This document shows positions 33,455-41,883 of a DNA stretch of 43,386 nt, in pieces (the first letter of the stretch is position 1; every line of letters starts with the position of its first letter). A program made the position numbers and the translations under genes. Location of the stretch: positions 1 through 43,386 of the forward strand of contig QXWV01000043.1 of assembly GCA_009911195.1 (NCBI GenBank), in the 5' to 3' direction. Origin of the DNA: Lachnospiraceae bacterium. Lineage in GTDB: Bacteria > Bacillota > Clostridia > Lachnospirales > Lachnospiraceae. The notes under the pieces are model-generated. The model saw nothing but the letters and a program-made list of their open reading frames with translations, made no database searches and was not told where the DNA came from.

Positions 33455-34246
33455 ATGAGTGAAGTAATTGTCGTCACGTCAGGGAAAGGCGGAGTTGGGA
33501 AAACTACCACTTCAGCAAATGTAGGAACAGGTCTGGCAGCCATGGGGAAGAAAGTAGTCCTCATTGATACGGATATCGGCCTTAGGAATTTGGATGTAGT
33601 GATGGGGCTGGAAAACCGTATTGTTTATAATCTGGTGGATGTCATAGAAGGCAAATGCAGGGTAAAACAGGCACTTATCAAGGATAAACGCCACCAAAGC
33701 CTTTACCTTATGCCTTCCGCGCAGACGAAAGATAAATCAGCAGTATCCCCGCAGCAAATGGTAAAAATGGTCCAGCAGTTAAAGGAGCAGTTTGATTATA
33801 TTATTTTGGATTGCCCGGCAGGTATTGAACAGGGATTCCAAAATGCCATTGCAGGGGCGGACAGGGCGCTTGTAGTTACCACACCAGAGGTTTCTGCTAT
33901 TCGCGATGCGGATAGGATTATCGGGCTTTTGGAGGCCAAGGAATTTAAACAGATTGATTTGATTATCAACAGGCTTCGATATGATATGGTAAAAAGAGGC
34001 GAAATGATGACAGCAGCGGATGTAGTGGATATTTTGTCCATTCCGCTTATCGGTATCGTTCCTGATGATGAAAATGTAGTAATCGCAACAAATCAAGGGG
34101 AACCTCTTGTGGGGGGCAGCACAATGGCAGGACGTGCATATCAGAATATCTGCCAGCGTGTGCTTGGGGAAGATATACCATTTATTGATTTTGAAAAGAC
34201 AATTTCTTTTTGGACAAGGGTAACTGGTATATTCCATAAAAATTAA
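33455..34246 (+). CDS. minD: Septum site-determining ATPase MinD
   Basis: A 263-residue deviant-Walker ATPase. The motif GKGGVGKTT (about 10-18) carries the signature lysine, followed by DTDIGLRNLDVVMGLE and LDCPAGIEQGFQNAI. It ends in an amphipathic membrane helix (FWTRVTGIFHKN). MinD binds the membrane in its ATP form, recruits MinC and is released by MinE. ATAGGAGG precedes the ATG by seven bases. It is 67 bases after minC and 12 before minE, forming the complete minCDE set. Confidence 0.96.
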   Translation: MSEVIVVTSGKGGVGKTTTSANVGTGLAAMGKKVVLIDTDIGLRNLDVVMGLENRIVYNLVDVIEGKCRVKQALIKDKRHQSLYLMPSAQTKDKSAVSPQQMVKMVQQLKEQFDYIILDCPAGIEQGFQNAIAGADRALVVTTPEVSAIRDADRIIGLLEAKEFKQIDLIINRLRYDMVKRGEMMTAADVVDILSIPLIGIVPDDENVVIATNQGEPLVGGSTMAGRAYQNICQRVLGEDIPFIDFEKTISFWTRVTGIFHKN

Positions 34247-34258
34247 GGAGGTTCGGTT

Positions 34259-34522
34259 ATGGATTTGGGAAGAATATTTAGAAAAAAAAGCTCCAGGGAA
34301 ATTGCAAAAGACAGGCTTAAAATATTGCTCATATCCGATAGGGTGAACTGCTCTCCGGAGATGATGGAAATGATAAAGATGGATATTGCAAAGGTTATTT
34401 CAAAATATATGAAAATCGATGCGCAGAGCATGGAAATACAAATTACAAAAACCGGGGTAAAAGGCAGGGGAAAAACACAGTCGCTTTATGCAAGCATACC
34501 AATCCTTGATTTGAATAAATAA
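34259..34522 (+). CDS. minE: Cell division topological specificity factor MinE
   Basis: An 87-residue MinE. The N-terminal anti-MinCD region includes AKDRLKILLISDRVNCSPEMMEMIKMDI, and the C-terminal dimerisation strands end with SLYASIPILD. It stimulates MinD ATPase and drives oscillation, so this organism likely uses an oscillating Min system rather than DivIVA/MinJ alone. AAGGAGG lies 6-7 bases before the ATG. Short spacing to minD indicates one transcript. Confidence 0.94.
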   Translation: MDLGRIFRKKSSREIAKDRLKILLISDRVNCSPEMMEMIKMDIAKVISKYMKIDAQSMEIQITKTGVKGRGKTQSLYASIPILDLNK

Positions 34523-34547
34523 GGAGGGATTTGGGAAATTCCCCTGA

Positions 34548-35711
34548 ATGGCAGGGAAGAAAAAGGTCAATGTTAGCAACAGGAAGGAAATATCGGACAC
34601 AATGTTAAAACAATACAGAGTACGGGATTATGATTTTAAATTAATAATTTTAGTGATATTGCTCACCGTGATAGGCATTTTTGCTGTAGGCAGTGCCGAT
34701 GAATCGTTGCAAAAGACACAGATAGCCGGATTCATGTTCGGTATGTTTTTTATGGTGGTGCTTTCGCTTTTTGATTATTCTGTGCTGTTAAAGCTGTATT
34801 GGATTTTTTATATTGGTAACATCGCCCTTCTTGGGTTGGTAAGGACTTCACTGGGGGTAACAGTCAACGGGGCACAAAGATGGATTGTTTTATTCGGAAT
34901 TCAATTCCAACCATCAGAAATTGCTAAAATTTTGTTGATTCTATTTTATGCACAGTTTATAATGAAACATAAGGAGAAGATAAATTCTTTTACAATTATT
35001 GCTTTATGCTGTTTATTTATGCTGCCGTCGCTGATTCTGGTCTATAAACAACCGAATTTGTCCACAACAATTGTTATGATGGTTATGTTTTGCGTAATAA
35101 TGTTTGTAGGGGGAATTAGCTGGAAGCTGGTAGCGGGCATTCTGGCAGTAGTTGTTCCGGCTGCTGTCATTATATTCAGTATTGTGATTCAGCCGGACCA
35201 GACATTGATAAGGCCTTACCAGCAGACTCGTATTTATGCATGGCTTTATCCGGAGAAATACTCAACAACGGAAGCATACCAGCAGTTGAATTCCATAATG
35301 GCTATTGGTTCCGGGCAGCTATATGGGAAAGGATATAAGACAAATGTTATCAGTTCCGTTAAAAACGGTAATTTCATCTCAGAGCCGGAAACAGATTTTA
35401 TTTTTGCAGTAATTGGAGAAGAATTTGGTTTCATTGGCACATGTGCCGTTATTGTCCTGATTATCTTGATTACCCTGGAATGCTTTAGGGTGGCAGGAAG
35501 GGCAAAGGATTTGGCAGGGAGCATCATTGCCGCGGGTATGGCAGGCCTGATTGGTTTTCAGGGTTTTTTGAATATTGGGGTAAATACAGGTCTTTTGCCT
35601 AATACCGGGGTAACGCTTCCCTTTGTCAGCTATGGGCTGACATCTTTGGTCAGCTTATATATTGGGGTAGGTTTTGTTTTAAATGTGGGATTACAATGCA
35701 AAAAAAATTAA
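34548..35711 (+). CDS. rodA: FtsW/RodA/SpoVE family peptidoglycan polymerase, probably RodA
   Basis: A 387-residue SEDS glycosyltransferase with ten hydrophobic helices. Conserved parts include GAQRWI (about 105-110), PSEIAKI, the YQQLNSIMAIGSGQLYGKGY loop and NTGVTLPFVSYGLTS near the C-terminus. The last motif and the link to mreBCD-PBP2 favour RodA over FtsW. The start is uncertain: ATG 34548 is 20 bases from AAGGAGGG, whereas ATG 34602 (MLKQYRVRDYDF) matches the usual RodA N-terminus and has AGGAAGG upstream. It pairs with the PBP2 encoded before minC. Confidence 0.9.
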   Translation: MAGKKKVNVSNRKEISDTMLKQYRVRDYDFKLIILVILLTVIGIFAVGSADESLQKTQIAGFMFGMFFMVVLSLFDYSVLLKLYWIFYIGNIALLGLVRTSLGVTVNGAQRWIVLFGIQFQPSEIAKILLILFYAQFIMKHKEKINSFTIIALCCLFMLPSLILVYKQPNLSTTIVMMVMFCVIMFVGGISWKLVAGILAVVVPAAVIIFSIVIQPDQTLIRPYQQTRIYAWLYPEKYSTTEAYQQLNSIMAIGSGQLYGKGYKTNVISSVKNGNFISEPETDFIFAVIGEEFGFIGTCAVIVLIILITLECFRVAGRAKDLAGSIIAAGMAGLIGFQGFLNIGVNTGLLPNTGVTLPFVSYGLTSLVSLYIGVGFVLNVGLQCKKN

Positions 35712-35730
35712 TGAAGAGAGGGTATGAAAT

Positions 35731-36126
35731 ATGAACATTGCACTTATTGCACATGATGCAAAAAAACAGTTGATGCAGAATTTCTGCATTGCATACAAAG
35801 GGATTTTAAATAAAAATGATTTATTCGCAACAGGGACAACGGGAAGGTTGATAGAAGAAGTAACCAATCTGAATATCCATAAGTATCTGGCAGGGCATCT
35901 GGGGGGAGAACAGCAGATAGGCGCACAAATTGAGCAAAATGATATAGACTTAGTGATTTTTCTCAGAGACCCTATGGCACCTAAATCCCATGAGCCGGAT
36001 GTAAATAACGTGATGCGTTTATGTGATATGCACAATATTCCTCTGGCAACCAATCTAGCCTCTGCGGAACTGTTAATTAAATCTTTGGATAGAGGAGACT
36101 TAGAGTGGCGTGAAATGTACAAATAG
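35731..36126 (+). CDS. mgsA: Methylglyoxal synthase
   Basis: A 131-residue enzyme converting dihydroxyacetone phosphate to methylglyoxal and phosphate, a bypass used under phosphate limitation. HDAKK (8-12), the phosphate loop ATGTTG, GGEQQIGAQI and the catalytic FLRDPM are all present. It is 19 bases after rodA and overlaps the following carboxypeptidase gene. The position after minE-rodA recurs in clostridia, so metabolic coupling to shape genes may be more than chance, but no mechanism is known. Confidence 0.95.
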   Translation: MNIALIAHDAKKQLMQNFCIAYKGILNKNDLFATGTTGRLIEEVTNLNIHKYLAGHLGGEQQIGAQIEQNDIDLVIFLRDPMAPKSHEPDVNNVMRLCDMHNIPLATNLASAELLIKSLDRGDLEWREMYK

Positions 36127-37147
36127 AAGATTTCCTCATTCCAGCATTGGCACATTTTTGAAACGCAATACGCCTAAGGTTAATATGTGCCTGGGCGGTA
36201 TGCTTTTGAGCAGTATGCTCATGGTGGGGTGCGGAAGCGAAACATACGAAATGGCTTATTCCCCGAATTATCCGGTCAGTAGTTACCGTATGGATTCTGT
36301 GGAAGAGCGGGGGGATACAGCAATACCTTTTGCAAAAGAATTGTGTGTGGCAGATGGGGATGTATCGGCAGGAACGGATGTGGATATGTCACAGGCAGCG
36401 GCAGCGGCACTGTTTTCTGTCAATGAAAGCGGAACAATCTATGCCCAAAATGCACATGAAAGATTGGCTCCCGCCAGCCTTACGAAAGTAATGACTGCAC
36501 TGGTAGCTTTAAAATACGGTTCACCGGATGATTTGCTGACAGCTTCGGCAAATGTAAAGATTACTGAGCCAGGTGCAACACTTTGCGGCTTAAAGGAAGG
36601 GGATAAGATGACCCTCACCCAGGCGCTGCATGTGCTGCTCATCCAGTCATCCAATGATGTGGCAGTCTTAATTGCGGAAGGGATATCCGGCTCGGAAGAG
36701 GCTTTTTGCAGCCTGATGAACCAGGAAGCCAGAGCCCTTGGCGCAACAAACTGTAATTTCGTCAATTCCCATGGGCTGACAGCGGAAAACCATTATGTGA
36801 CTGCCTATGATATGTATTTGATTTTCAATGAGGCGCTGAAATATAATCTGTTCAGCGAAATAATAAGCACACCGTCTTATACTACCGTTTATAAGGACAG
36901 CGCAGGGAATGACAAAGAATTGAGCGTTAATTCATCCAACCTTTATCTGCAAGGCCAAAAGGATGCGCCGGATACGATAACCGTTGTGGGCGGCAAAACC
37001 GGTACTACAAAGGCTGCTAAAAGCTGCCTGATTCTTTTGTCACGCAGTTCTTCCGGCGGACAGTATATTTCTGTTATTTTGGGTTCCGAAACCCGCGATA
37101 CCCTATATGACGAAATGACGGATTTGTTGGATGAAATAAAGAATTAG
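36110..37147 (+). CDS. D-alanyl-D-alanine carboxypeptidase (peptidase S11), lipoprotein-like
   Basis: A 345-residue low-molecular-weight PBP that trims stem peptides. Active-site motifs are SLTK (S123-K126), SSN (about 180) and GGKTGTT (about 296). The N-terminus has a basic stretch, then MCLGGMLLSSMLMVGCGSE, a hydrophobic segment ending in Cys. This suggests a lipoprotein, though the -3 residue is not ideal for a lipobox. A linker of about 60 residues separates it from the catalytic domain. The start is probably GTG 36110 with GAGGAG 12 bases upstream; ATG 36185 would drop the basic part. It overlaps mgsA by 17 bases. It lacks the long C-terminal amphipathic anchor of DacA, in line with lipid anchoring. 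Confidence 0.88.
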   Translation: MKCTNRRFPHSSIGTFLKRNTPKVNMCLGGMLLSSMLMVGCGSETYEMAYSPNYPVSSYRMDSVEERGDTAIPFAKELCVADGDVSAGTDVDMSQAAAAALFSVNESGTIYAQNAHERLAPASLTKVMTALVALKYGSPDDLLTASANVKITEPGATLCGLKEGDKMTLTQALHVLLIQSSNDVAVLIAEGISGSEEAFCSLMNQEARALGATNCNFVNSHGLTAENHYVTAYDMYLIFNEALKYNLFSEIISTPSYTTVYKDSAGNDKELSVNSSNLYLQGQKDAPDTITVVGGKTGTTKAAKSCLILLSRSSSGGQYISVILGSETRDTLYDEMTDLLDEIKN

Positions 37148-37150
37148 CAG

Positions 37151-37179
37151 TTGTTTTTTAAGATAATATCATCTATAAT
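37151..37179 (+). promoter_or_regulatory. Promoter for the P-loop gene
   Basis: TTGTTT (37151-37156), 17 bases, TATAAT (37174-37179), about 60 bases upstream of the start codon. Confidence 0.65.
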
Positions 37180-37237
37180 AAGAATAGGTCTACCAATTGA
37201 TTTGTTCAGACTGAATTTACTTTAGGAGGGTTCACCG

Positions 37238-37657
37238 ATGGTTCAATTAATAGCAGGCAAAAAGGGAAAAGGCAAAACAAAGCATTTGCTGGACAAGGTA
37301 AATGCGGAGGTAAAAACTGCTTCAGGGAATATTACATACCTGGATAAAAGCACAAAGCATATGTTTGAACTGAATAATAAAGTGCGTTTGATTAATGTAT
37401 CGGATTATTTAATTACAAATAGTGATGAGTTTATAGGATTTATTTGTGGTATCCTTTCTCAGGACCATGATTTGCAGCAGATGTATTTGGACAGTTTTTT
37501 GAAAATAGCTTGCCTTGAAGGCAAAGACGTTACTCCGGTGATTGATAAACTGGAAAAAATAGGGAATGTATTTGGGGTTGATTTCTTCATAAGTATATCG
37601 TTGGATGAGGATGAAATGCCTGCAGATATGAAATCAAAGATTATGATGTCTCTTTAA
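37238..37657 (+). CDS. Small P-loop protein, conserved in Lachnospiraceae, unknown function
   Basis: A 139-residue protein with an N-terminal Walker A, GKKGKGKT (7-14), then NITYLDKSTKHMFELNNKVRLINVSDY. I see no clear Walker B; the nearest acidic strand is ITYLDK (D35 region). The rest is helical (FIGFICGILSQDHDLQQMYLDSFLKIAC) and ends in a strand FFISISLDE. Relatives are often labelled 'twitching motility protein PilT', but the protein is far too small for that and has none of PilT's other motifs. AGGAGGG sits before the ATG. It has its own promoter and a terminator after it, so it is monocistronic, placed between cell-wall genes and the HlyD-YggS-SepF group. Confidence 0.75.
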   Translation: MVQLIAGKKGKGKTKHLLDKVNAEVKTASGNITYLDKSTKHMFELNNKVRLINVSDYLITNSDEFIGFICGILSQDHDLQQMYLDSFLKIACLEGKDVTPVIDKLEKIGNVFGVDFFISISLDEDEMPADMKSKIMMSL

Positions 37658-37749
37658 TGATATATGCAAAATCTTGGCTGAATAGTTATGATAAATGCGC
37701 ATAACCGTTTGATTTATAATAAGTTTTTGCGGTATGTTCCTTTGCAGCC

Positions 37750-37778
37750 AAAAGCCTCGGATTTCCGCCGGGGCTTTT
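37750..37778 (+). terminator. Intrinsic terminator
   Basis: AAAAGCCTCGG (37750-37760) pairs with CCGGGGCTTTT (37768-37778), one G-U pair, seven-base loop, ending in T. A TATAAT at 37715-37720 without a good -35 lies upstream. A further TATAAT at 37786-37791 just after the hairpin could serve the next gene. Confidence 0.8.
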
Positions 37779-37820
37779 CTATGTGTATAATGGGTGGGGA
37801 TTGCCAAAGGAGGTTTTTAA

Positions 37821-39215
37821 TTGGCCAACCAGAATCAGAATAAAATAACAAAATATAGGAGGCCGCTTAATATCAATATTGGAATGGTGATTTTTGCCGT
37901 GATTTTTGTCTATATTGTATTTTGTGTGTTCACTTATTTTACATCCAGACATGTTGTCTGGTATGAAGTGCAGGCGGGTTCCTTGTCTACCAATAATATA
38001 TACGAAGGGATTGCTATAAGGGATGAAACTGTGGTTAATGCCACAGATGCGGGATATATCAATTATTTTGCCAGAGAAGGGGGCAGGGTAGCCGTTGGGG
38101 ATTTGGTTTACACGGTGGATGAATCAGGGAAGCTGGCTGATTATATAGGTACAGGTGCCACAGGAGAAAATTCTTTGTCCCCGACCGATTTGGCGGAATT
38201 AAAAACAGAAATTGTAGGTTTTACCAATAGCTTTGACCGCCGGAACTTTAGTACGGTTTATGATTTTAAATATGATATGGAAGGAACAGTGGTGAAGCTT
38301 TCCAACTACAGTATCCTGGAAAGCATTGATTCCCTGCAGTCTTCCGAATTGGCAGGGCTGATTAAGCAGTGTACAGCTTCTTTGGCCGGAATTGTTGTTT
38401 ATTCCATAGATGGGTATGAAGAACTGACTTTAGAACAGATGACAGTAGAATTGTTTGATAAAAAAAATTATGAGAAGAACCAGTTGTTAAGCAATGACCT
38501 GATAGCCGCCGGTGACCCTGTTTATAAAATTTCTTCTAATGAAGACTGGTCATTGGTGATTCAAACAGACCAGGAAAGGGCGGAAGAATTGTTAAAGGCC
38601 GAATATGTAAAGGTGCGTTTTCTTAAAAACCAGGAAATATCCTGGGGGAAAGTGGAATCCTTTACCAATGAAAGCGGCGATACGTTTGTACAGCTTACAT
38701 TTACCAATTCTATGATTACATTTGCGAATGACCGTTTTGTGGATATTGAATTAATCCTTGAAGACGAAAACGGATTAAAAATTCCCAATTCTTCTATTGT
38801 AGAAAAAGAATTTTTTATTGTACCCAAAGCTTATGTGACAAAAGGAGGAAACAGTGCCTCTAGCGGCGTGCTTCGTGAAACATATACTGAGGAGGGGGAA
38901 GCGACCACTGAATTTGTTGAAACAACAATTTATAATGAAACCGATGAAGAGTACTATTTGGACAATGATTTGTTGCAGATAGGGGAATATATTGTTATGC
39001 CGGATTCCACCGAAAAATATGCATTGAGCAAGAGAGGAAGCCTTATTGGCGTTTATAACATCAATAAAGGTTATGCCGATTTTAAGCAGATTAATATTCT
39101 TTATAATAATGATGAATATTCTATTGTGCAGTCAAATACAGCATATGGATTAAATGTGTACGATTATATAGTTTTGGATGCCACAACGGTAAGTGAGGAT
39201 GAGCTAATCCATTAA
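37821..39215 (+). CDS. HlyD-like single-pass membrane protein
   Basis: A 464-residue protein with one transmembrane helix near the N-terminus (about 20-42: IGMVIFAVIFVYIVFCVFTYF), then an HlyD/membrane-fusion-like beta domain. IRDETVVNATDAGYINYFAREGGRVAVGDLVYTVDE is a lipoyl-type half motif. Coiled-coil hairpin content is small. No ABC or efflux partner gene is adjacent; instead it precedes yggS and sepF. That recurring position suggests a role at the division site or envelope rather than export, but this is inference. The start is TTG 37821 with AAAGGAGG well placed. It is the first gene after a terminator. Confidence 0.78.
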   Translation: MANQNQNKITKYRRPLNINIGMVIFAVIFVYIVFCVFTYFTSRHVVWYEVQAGSLSTNNIYEGIAIRDETVVNATDAGYINYFAREGGRVAVGDLVYTVDESGKLADYIGTGATGENSLSPTDLAELKTEIVGFTNSFDRRNFSTVYDFKYDMEGTVVKLSNYSILESIDSLQSSELAGLIKQCTASLAGIVVYSIDGYEELTLEQMTVELFDKKNYEKNQLLSNDLIAAGDPVYKISSNEDWSLVIQTDQERAEELLKAEYVKVRFLKNQEISWGKVESFTNESGDTFVQLTFTNSMITFANDRFVDIELILEDENGLKIPNSSIVEKEFFIVPKAYVTKGGNSASSGVLRETYTEEGEATTEFVETTIYNETDEEYYLDNDLLQIGEYIVMPDSTEKYALSKRGSLIGVYNINKGYADFKQINILYNNDEYSIVQSNTAYGLNVYDYIVLDATTVSEDELIH

Positions 39216-39269
39216 TGGTTTCGTAATTAACTAATGGTTTCTGGACGTTGAAAGGAGCATAGTCATAAA

Positions 39270-39971
39270 ATGGAAGAACTATCTCAAAATATCAGACAAG
39301 TGGAAAGTAAGATTGACTCTGCCTGCAAGCGGTCAGGCCGCAGTAGGCAGGCGGTTACATTGATTGCAGTCAGCAAAACAAAACCAGTTTCTATGCTGAA
39401 GGATGCTTACAATTGTGGGTGCAGGCATTTTGGGGAAAATAAAGTACAGGAATTAGTAGATAAATATGAGCAGATGCCCAAGGATATTAAGTGGCATATG
39501 ATAGGGCATCTCCAACGAAATAAAGTAAAATATGTGGTAGATAAAGCATATCTGATTCATGGTGTAGACTCTTTGAAACTTGCAGAGGAAATCAGCAAGG
39601 AAGCGGTTAAGAAAAATATTACTGCACATATTCTGGTTGAAGTCAATATTGCCGGGGAAGAAACAAAGTTTGGCGCATCTGCCGAAGAGGCCATAACTCT
39701 CGTACAGAAAATTTCCTGTTTGCCGTCGATTCAGGTAGAAGGATTGATGACAATCGCACCATATGTAGAAAACCCTGAAAAAAACAGGAAATACTTTAGG
39801 AGCTTATATCAATTATCTGTTGACATATCTGGGAAAAACATTGATAATGTTAATATGGATGTTTTATCGATGGGTATGACCGGAGATTATGAGGTAGCCG
39901 TGGAAGAAGGGGCTACCTATGTTCGGGTGGGAACAGGCATATTTGGCGAAAGGCATTATGAAACGGTCTGA
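39270..39971 (+). CDS. PLP homeostasis protein YggS/YlmE
   Basis: A 233-residue PLP-binding protein of the YggS/PLPBP family. The PLP lysine is K36 in AVSKTKP, and the barrel motifs HFGENKVQE, WHMIGHLQRNK, VNIAGEETKFG and LSMGMTGDYEVAVEEGATYVRVGTGIFG are all present. It controls free PLP; no catalytic activity is known. It precedes sepF, as ylmE does in Gram-positives. GAAAGGAG lies upstream of the ATG. Confidence 0.95.
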   Translation: MEELSQNIRQVESKIDSACKRSGRSRQAVTLIAVSKTKPVSMLKDAYNCGCRHFGENKVQELVDKYEQMPKDIKWHMIGHLQRNKVKYVVDKAYLIHGVDSLKLAEEISKEAVKKNITAHILVEVNIAGEETKFGASAEEAITLVQKISCLPSIQVEGLMTIAPYVENPEKNRKYFRSLYQLSVDISGKNIDNVNMDVLSMGMTGDYEVAVEEGATYVRVGTGIFGERHYETV

Positions 39972-40000
39972 TGGCCGGTTATAAGGAGATTGTGTTAAAC

Positions 40001-40498
40001 ATGGGAGTAATGGACAAGTTTTTGAATTATATGAAATTGAATGATGAGGAAGATGATTATTATGATGATGATTATTATGATGAACCTTCCGAAGTAAGAC
40101 AGCCAAAGAAAAATGTAACCATAAAGGAAGAACCCACGATAGCAGAAGAACCTGTAAAAAAGACAACGCCCAAAATAACACCTATGACAAGGCAGCCTCG
40201 GAAAATGATTGGTGCAGGAATGGAAGTGTGTGTCATTAAGCCTACTACAGTGGAGGATGCCAGGGAGATTACAGAGACATTGCTGGCTAATCGGACAGTA
40301 GTGTTGAATTTGGAAGGGTTGGATGTGGATATTGCACAGCGGATTATAGATTTTACTTCTGGTTCCTGTTTTGCAATCAGCGGGAATCTTCAGAAGATAT
40401 CCCATTACATATTTATTATTACACCTGCAAGTGTGGATATTTCCGGTGATTTCCAGGAATTATTGTCAGGCGCTTTTGATGTATCTATGAATAAATAA
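40001..40498 (+). CDS. sepF: Cell division protein SepF
   Basis: A 165-residue FtsZ-anchoring protein. It has an N-terminal amphipathic helix (MGVMDKFLNYMKL) that binds membrane, an acidic Tyr/Asp linker (DDYYDDDYYDE), and a C-terminal SepF/DUF552 domain from VCVIKPTTVEDAREITETLL to the end with ITPASVDIS. I place the start at 40001, 12 bases after AAGGAG; the upstream ATG 39971 overlaps the yggS stop and adds ten non-homologous residues. Together with YggS and HlyD-like it forms one unit ended by a hairpin at 40547. Confidence 0.93.
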   Translation: MGVMDKFLNYMKLNDEEDDYYDDDYYDEPSEVRQPKKNVTIKEEPTIAEEPVKKTTPKITPMTRQPRKMIGAGMEVCVIKPTTVEDAREITETLLANRTVVLNLEGLDVDIAQRIIDFTSGSCFAISGNLQKISHYIFIITPASVDISGDFQELLSGAFDVSMNK

Positions 40499-40546
40499 AT
40501 ATTTACGGGTCGTCTTTTGCCAAGGCGGCAGAGTGATAACGAAAAA

Positions 40547-40571
40547 CTTCCCGGCCATGGGAAGCTTTTTT
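40547..40571 (+). terminator. Intrinsic terminator after sepF
   Basis: CTTCCC (40547-40552) pairs with GGGAAG (40559-40564), followed by C and six T (40566-40571). Confidence 0.75.
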
Positions 40572-40599
40572 CATACAATTTTTTTAGGAGGTTTTTATT

Positions 40600-41709
40600 A
40601 TGGCACAGAGATTAACAATAAATTACGGAAAAAAACCATGTTATGATATTGTTTTTTCCCAGGATTTCCTGGGGCTTGCATCGGAGTTGGAGGTATTGCA
40701 GGCAACAGAGCACAGAATATGTATTATTACTGATTCCAATGTGGAAAAGCTATATGCAGAGGAAGTTTTGGGGCAAATAAAAGATAAGTGCAAAAAAGCT
40801 GTAATATTTTCTTTCCCTGCCGGAGAAGCAAGCAAAACCCTGGATACGGTCAGGGAAATATATGCTTTCCTGATAAAGGAAGGATTTGACAGGAAAGACC
40901 TTCTTATCGCTTTAGGCGGGGGAGTTGTGGGGGACTTAACAGGATTTGTGGCAGCTACTTATTTACGGGGAATTGGTTTTATCCAGATACCAACTACTCT
41001 TTTAGCCCAAGCGGACAGCAGTATTGGCGGAAAAACAGGCGTCGATTTTGATGGCTATAAAAATATGGTGGGCGCTTTTTATATGCCAAGGCTTGTATAT
41101 ATGAATGTCTCTGTATTAAAAACGCTAGAGGATAGGCAATTTTTCTCCGGATTTGCAGAAATTATGAAGCATGGGCTGATTAAAGACCATATTTTTTATG
41201 TATGGCTTTTGGAAAACATGTATGAAATATGTGACCGTGAGCCTGCCATACTGGAAGAAATGGTGGTACGGAGCAGTACTATAAAGAAGCTGGTAGTGGA
41301 AAAAGACCCTACAGAGCAGGGGGAGAGGGCGCTTCTTAATTTTGGCCATACGATAGGGCATGCCATAGAAAAAGCTAAGAATTTTGACTTATACCATGGG
41401 GAGTGTGTGGCATTAGGCTGTGTGGCCGCAGCATATATTTCATGGAAACATGAACTGCTGAGCATGGATGAATATTATGAAATCAGGGATATGTTTGTTC
41501 CTTTTAATCTTCCAATTTCCGTTGACGGTATCAGTCCGGAGAAAGTTCTTGAACTGACCAAGTCAGACAAAAAAATGCATGCAGGGCAAATCAAATTTAT
41601 ACTGTTAAAGAAAGTAGGAAAAGCGGTAATTGATACTTCGGTTACAGATGATGATATTTTAAATGCTATAAAAGAAATCTATTTTAGCGAAGAAGACATG
41701 ACAGAATAA
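40600..41709 (+). CDS. aroB: 3-dehydroquinate synthase
   Basis: A 369-residue NAD- and metal-dependent enzyme making 3-dehydroquinate in the shikimate pathway. NAD site GGGVVGDLTGFVAATYLRG and QIPTTLLAQADSSIGGKTGVD are intact. Metal ligands appear in FAEIMKHG, FGHTIGHAIE and YHGECVALG. TTAGGAGG precedes the ATG. Other aromatic pathway genes are not adjacent. The following 174 bases contain a cluster of palindromes and no gene. Confidence 0.96.
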   Translation: MAQRLTINYGKKPCYDIVFSQDFLGLASELEVLQATEHRICIITDSNVEKLYAEEVLGQIKDKCKKAVIFSFPAGEASKTLDTVREIYAFLIKEGFDRKDLLIALGGGVVGDLTGFVAATYLRGIGFIQIPTTLLAQADSSIGGKTGVDFDGYKNMVGAFYMPRLVYMNVSVLKTLEDRQFFSGFAEIMKHGLIKDHIFYVWLLENMYEICDREPAILEEMVVRSSTIKKLVVEKDPTEQGERALLNFGHTIGHAIEKAKNFDLYHGECVALGCVAAAYISWKHELLSMDEYYEIRDMFVPFNLPISVDGISPEKVLELTKSDKKMHAGQIKFILLKKVGKAVIDTSVTDDDILNAIKEIYFSEEDMTE

Positions 41710-41763
41710 GAAATGAGTGTTAGATTGAAAAATTAAAGATTTTACAATTTTCCATTTAAGCAG

Positions 41764-41839
41764 TATCACAAGCAGGCTTGTGATATGCATGGGGATTAGT
41801 GTGAAAAATAAATTTTCACATGTATAAATTTTTACATGT
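41764..41839. repeat. Cluster of three palindromes between aroB and the RluD-type gene
   Basis: (1) TATCACAAGC-AG-GCTTGTGATA, 41764-41785, a perfect 10-bp dyad. (2) TGTGAAAA (41800-41807) with TTTTCACA (41813-41820). (3) ACATGTA (41818-41824) with TACATGT (41833-41839). Hairpins 2 and 3 share bases 41818-41820, so the full stems exclude each other. No U-tract follows. They may be operators or a leader switch. Confidence 0.6.
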
Positions 41840-41883
41840 TAATTTGTGCCTGCGGCTCAAAGTTCGTAGGTTGAGAGAAAGGC

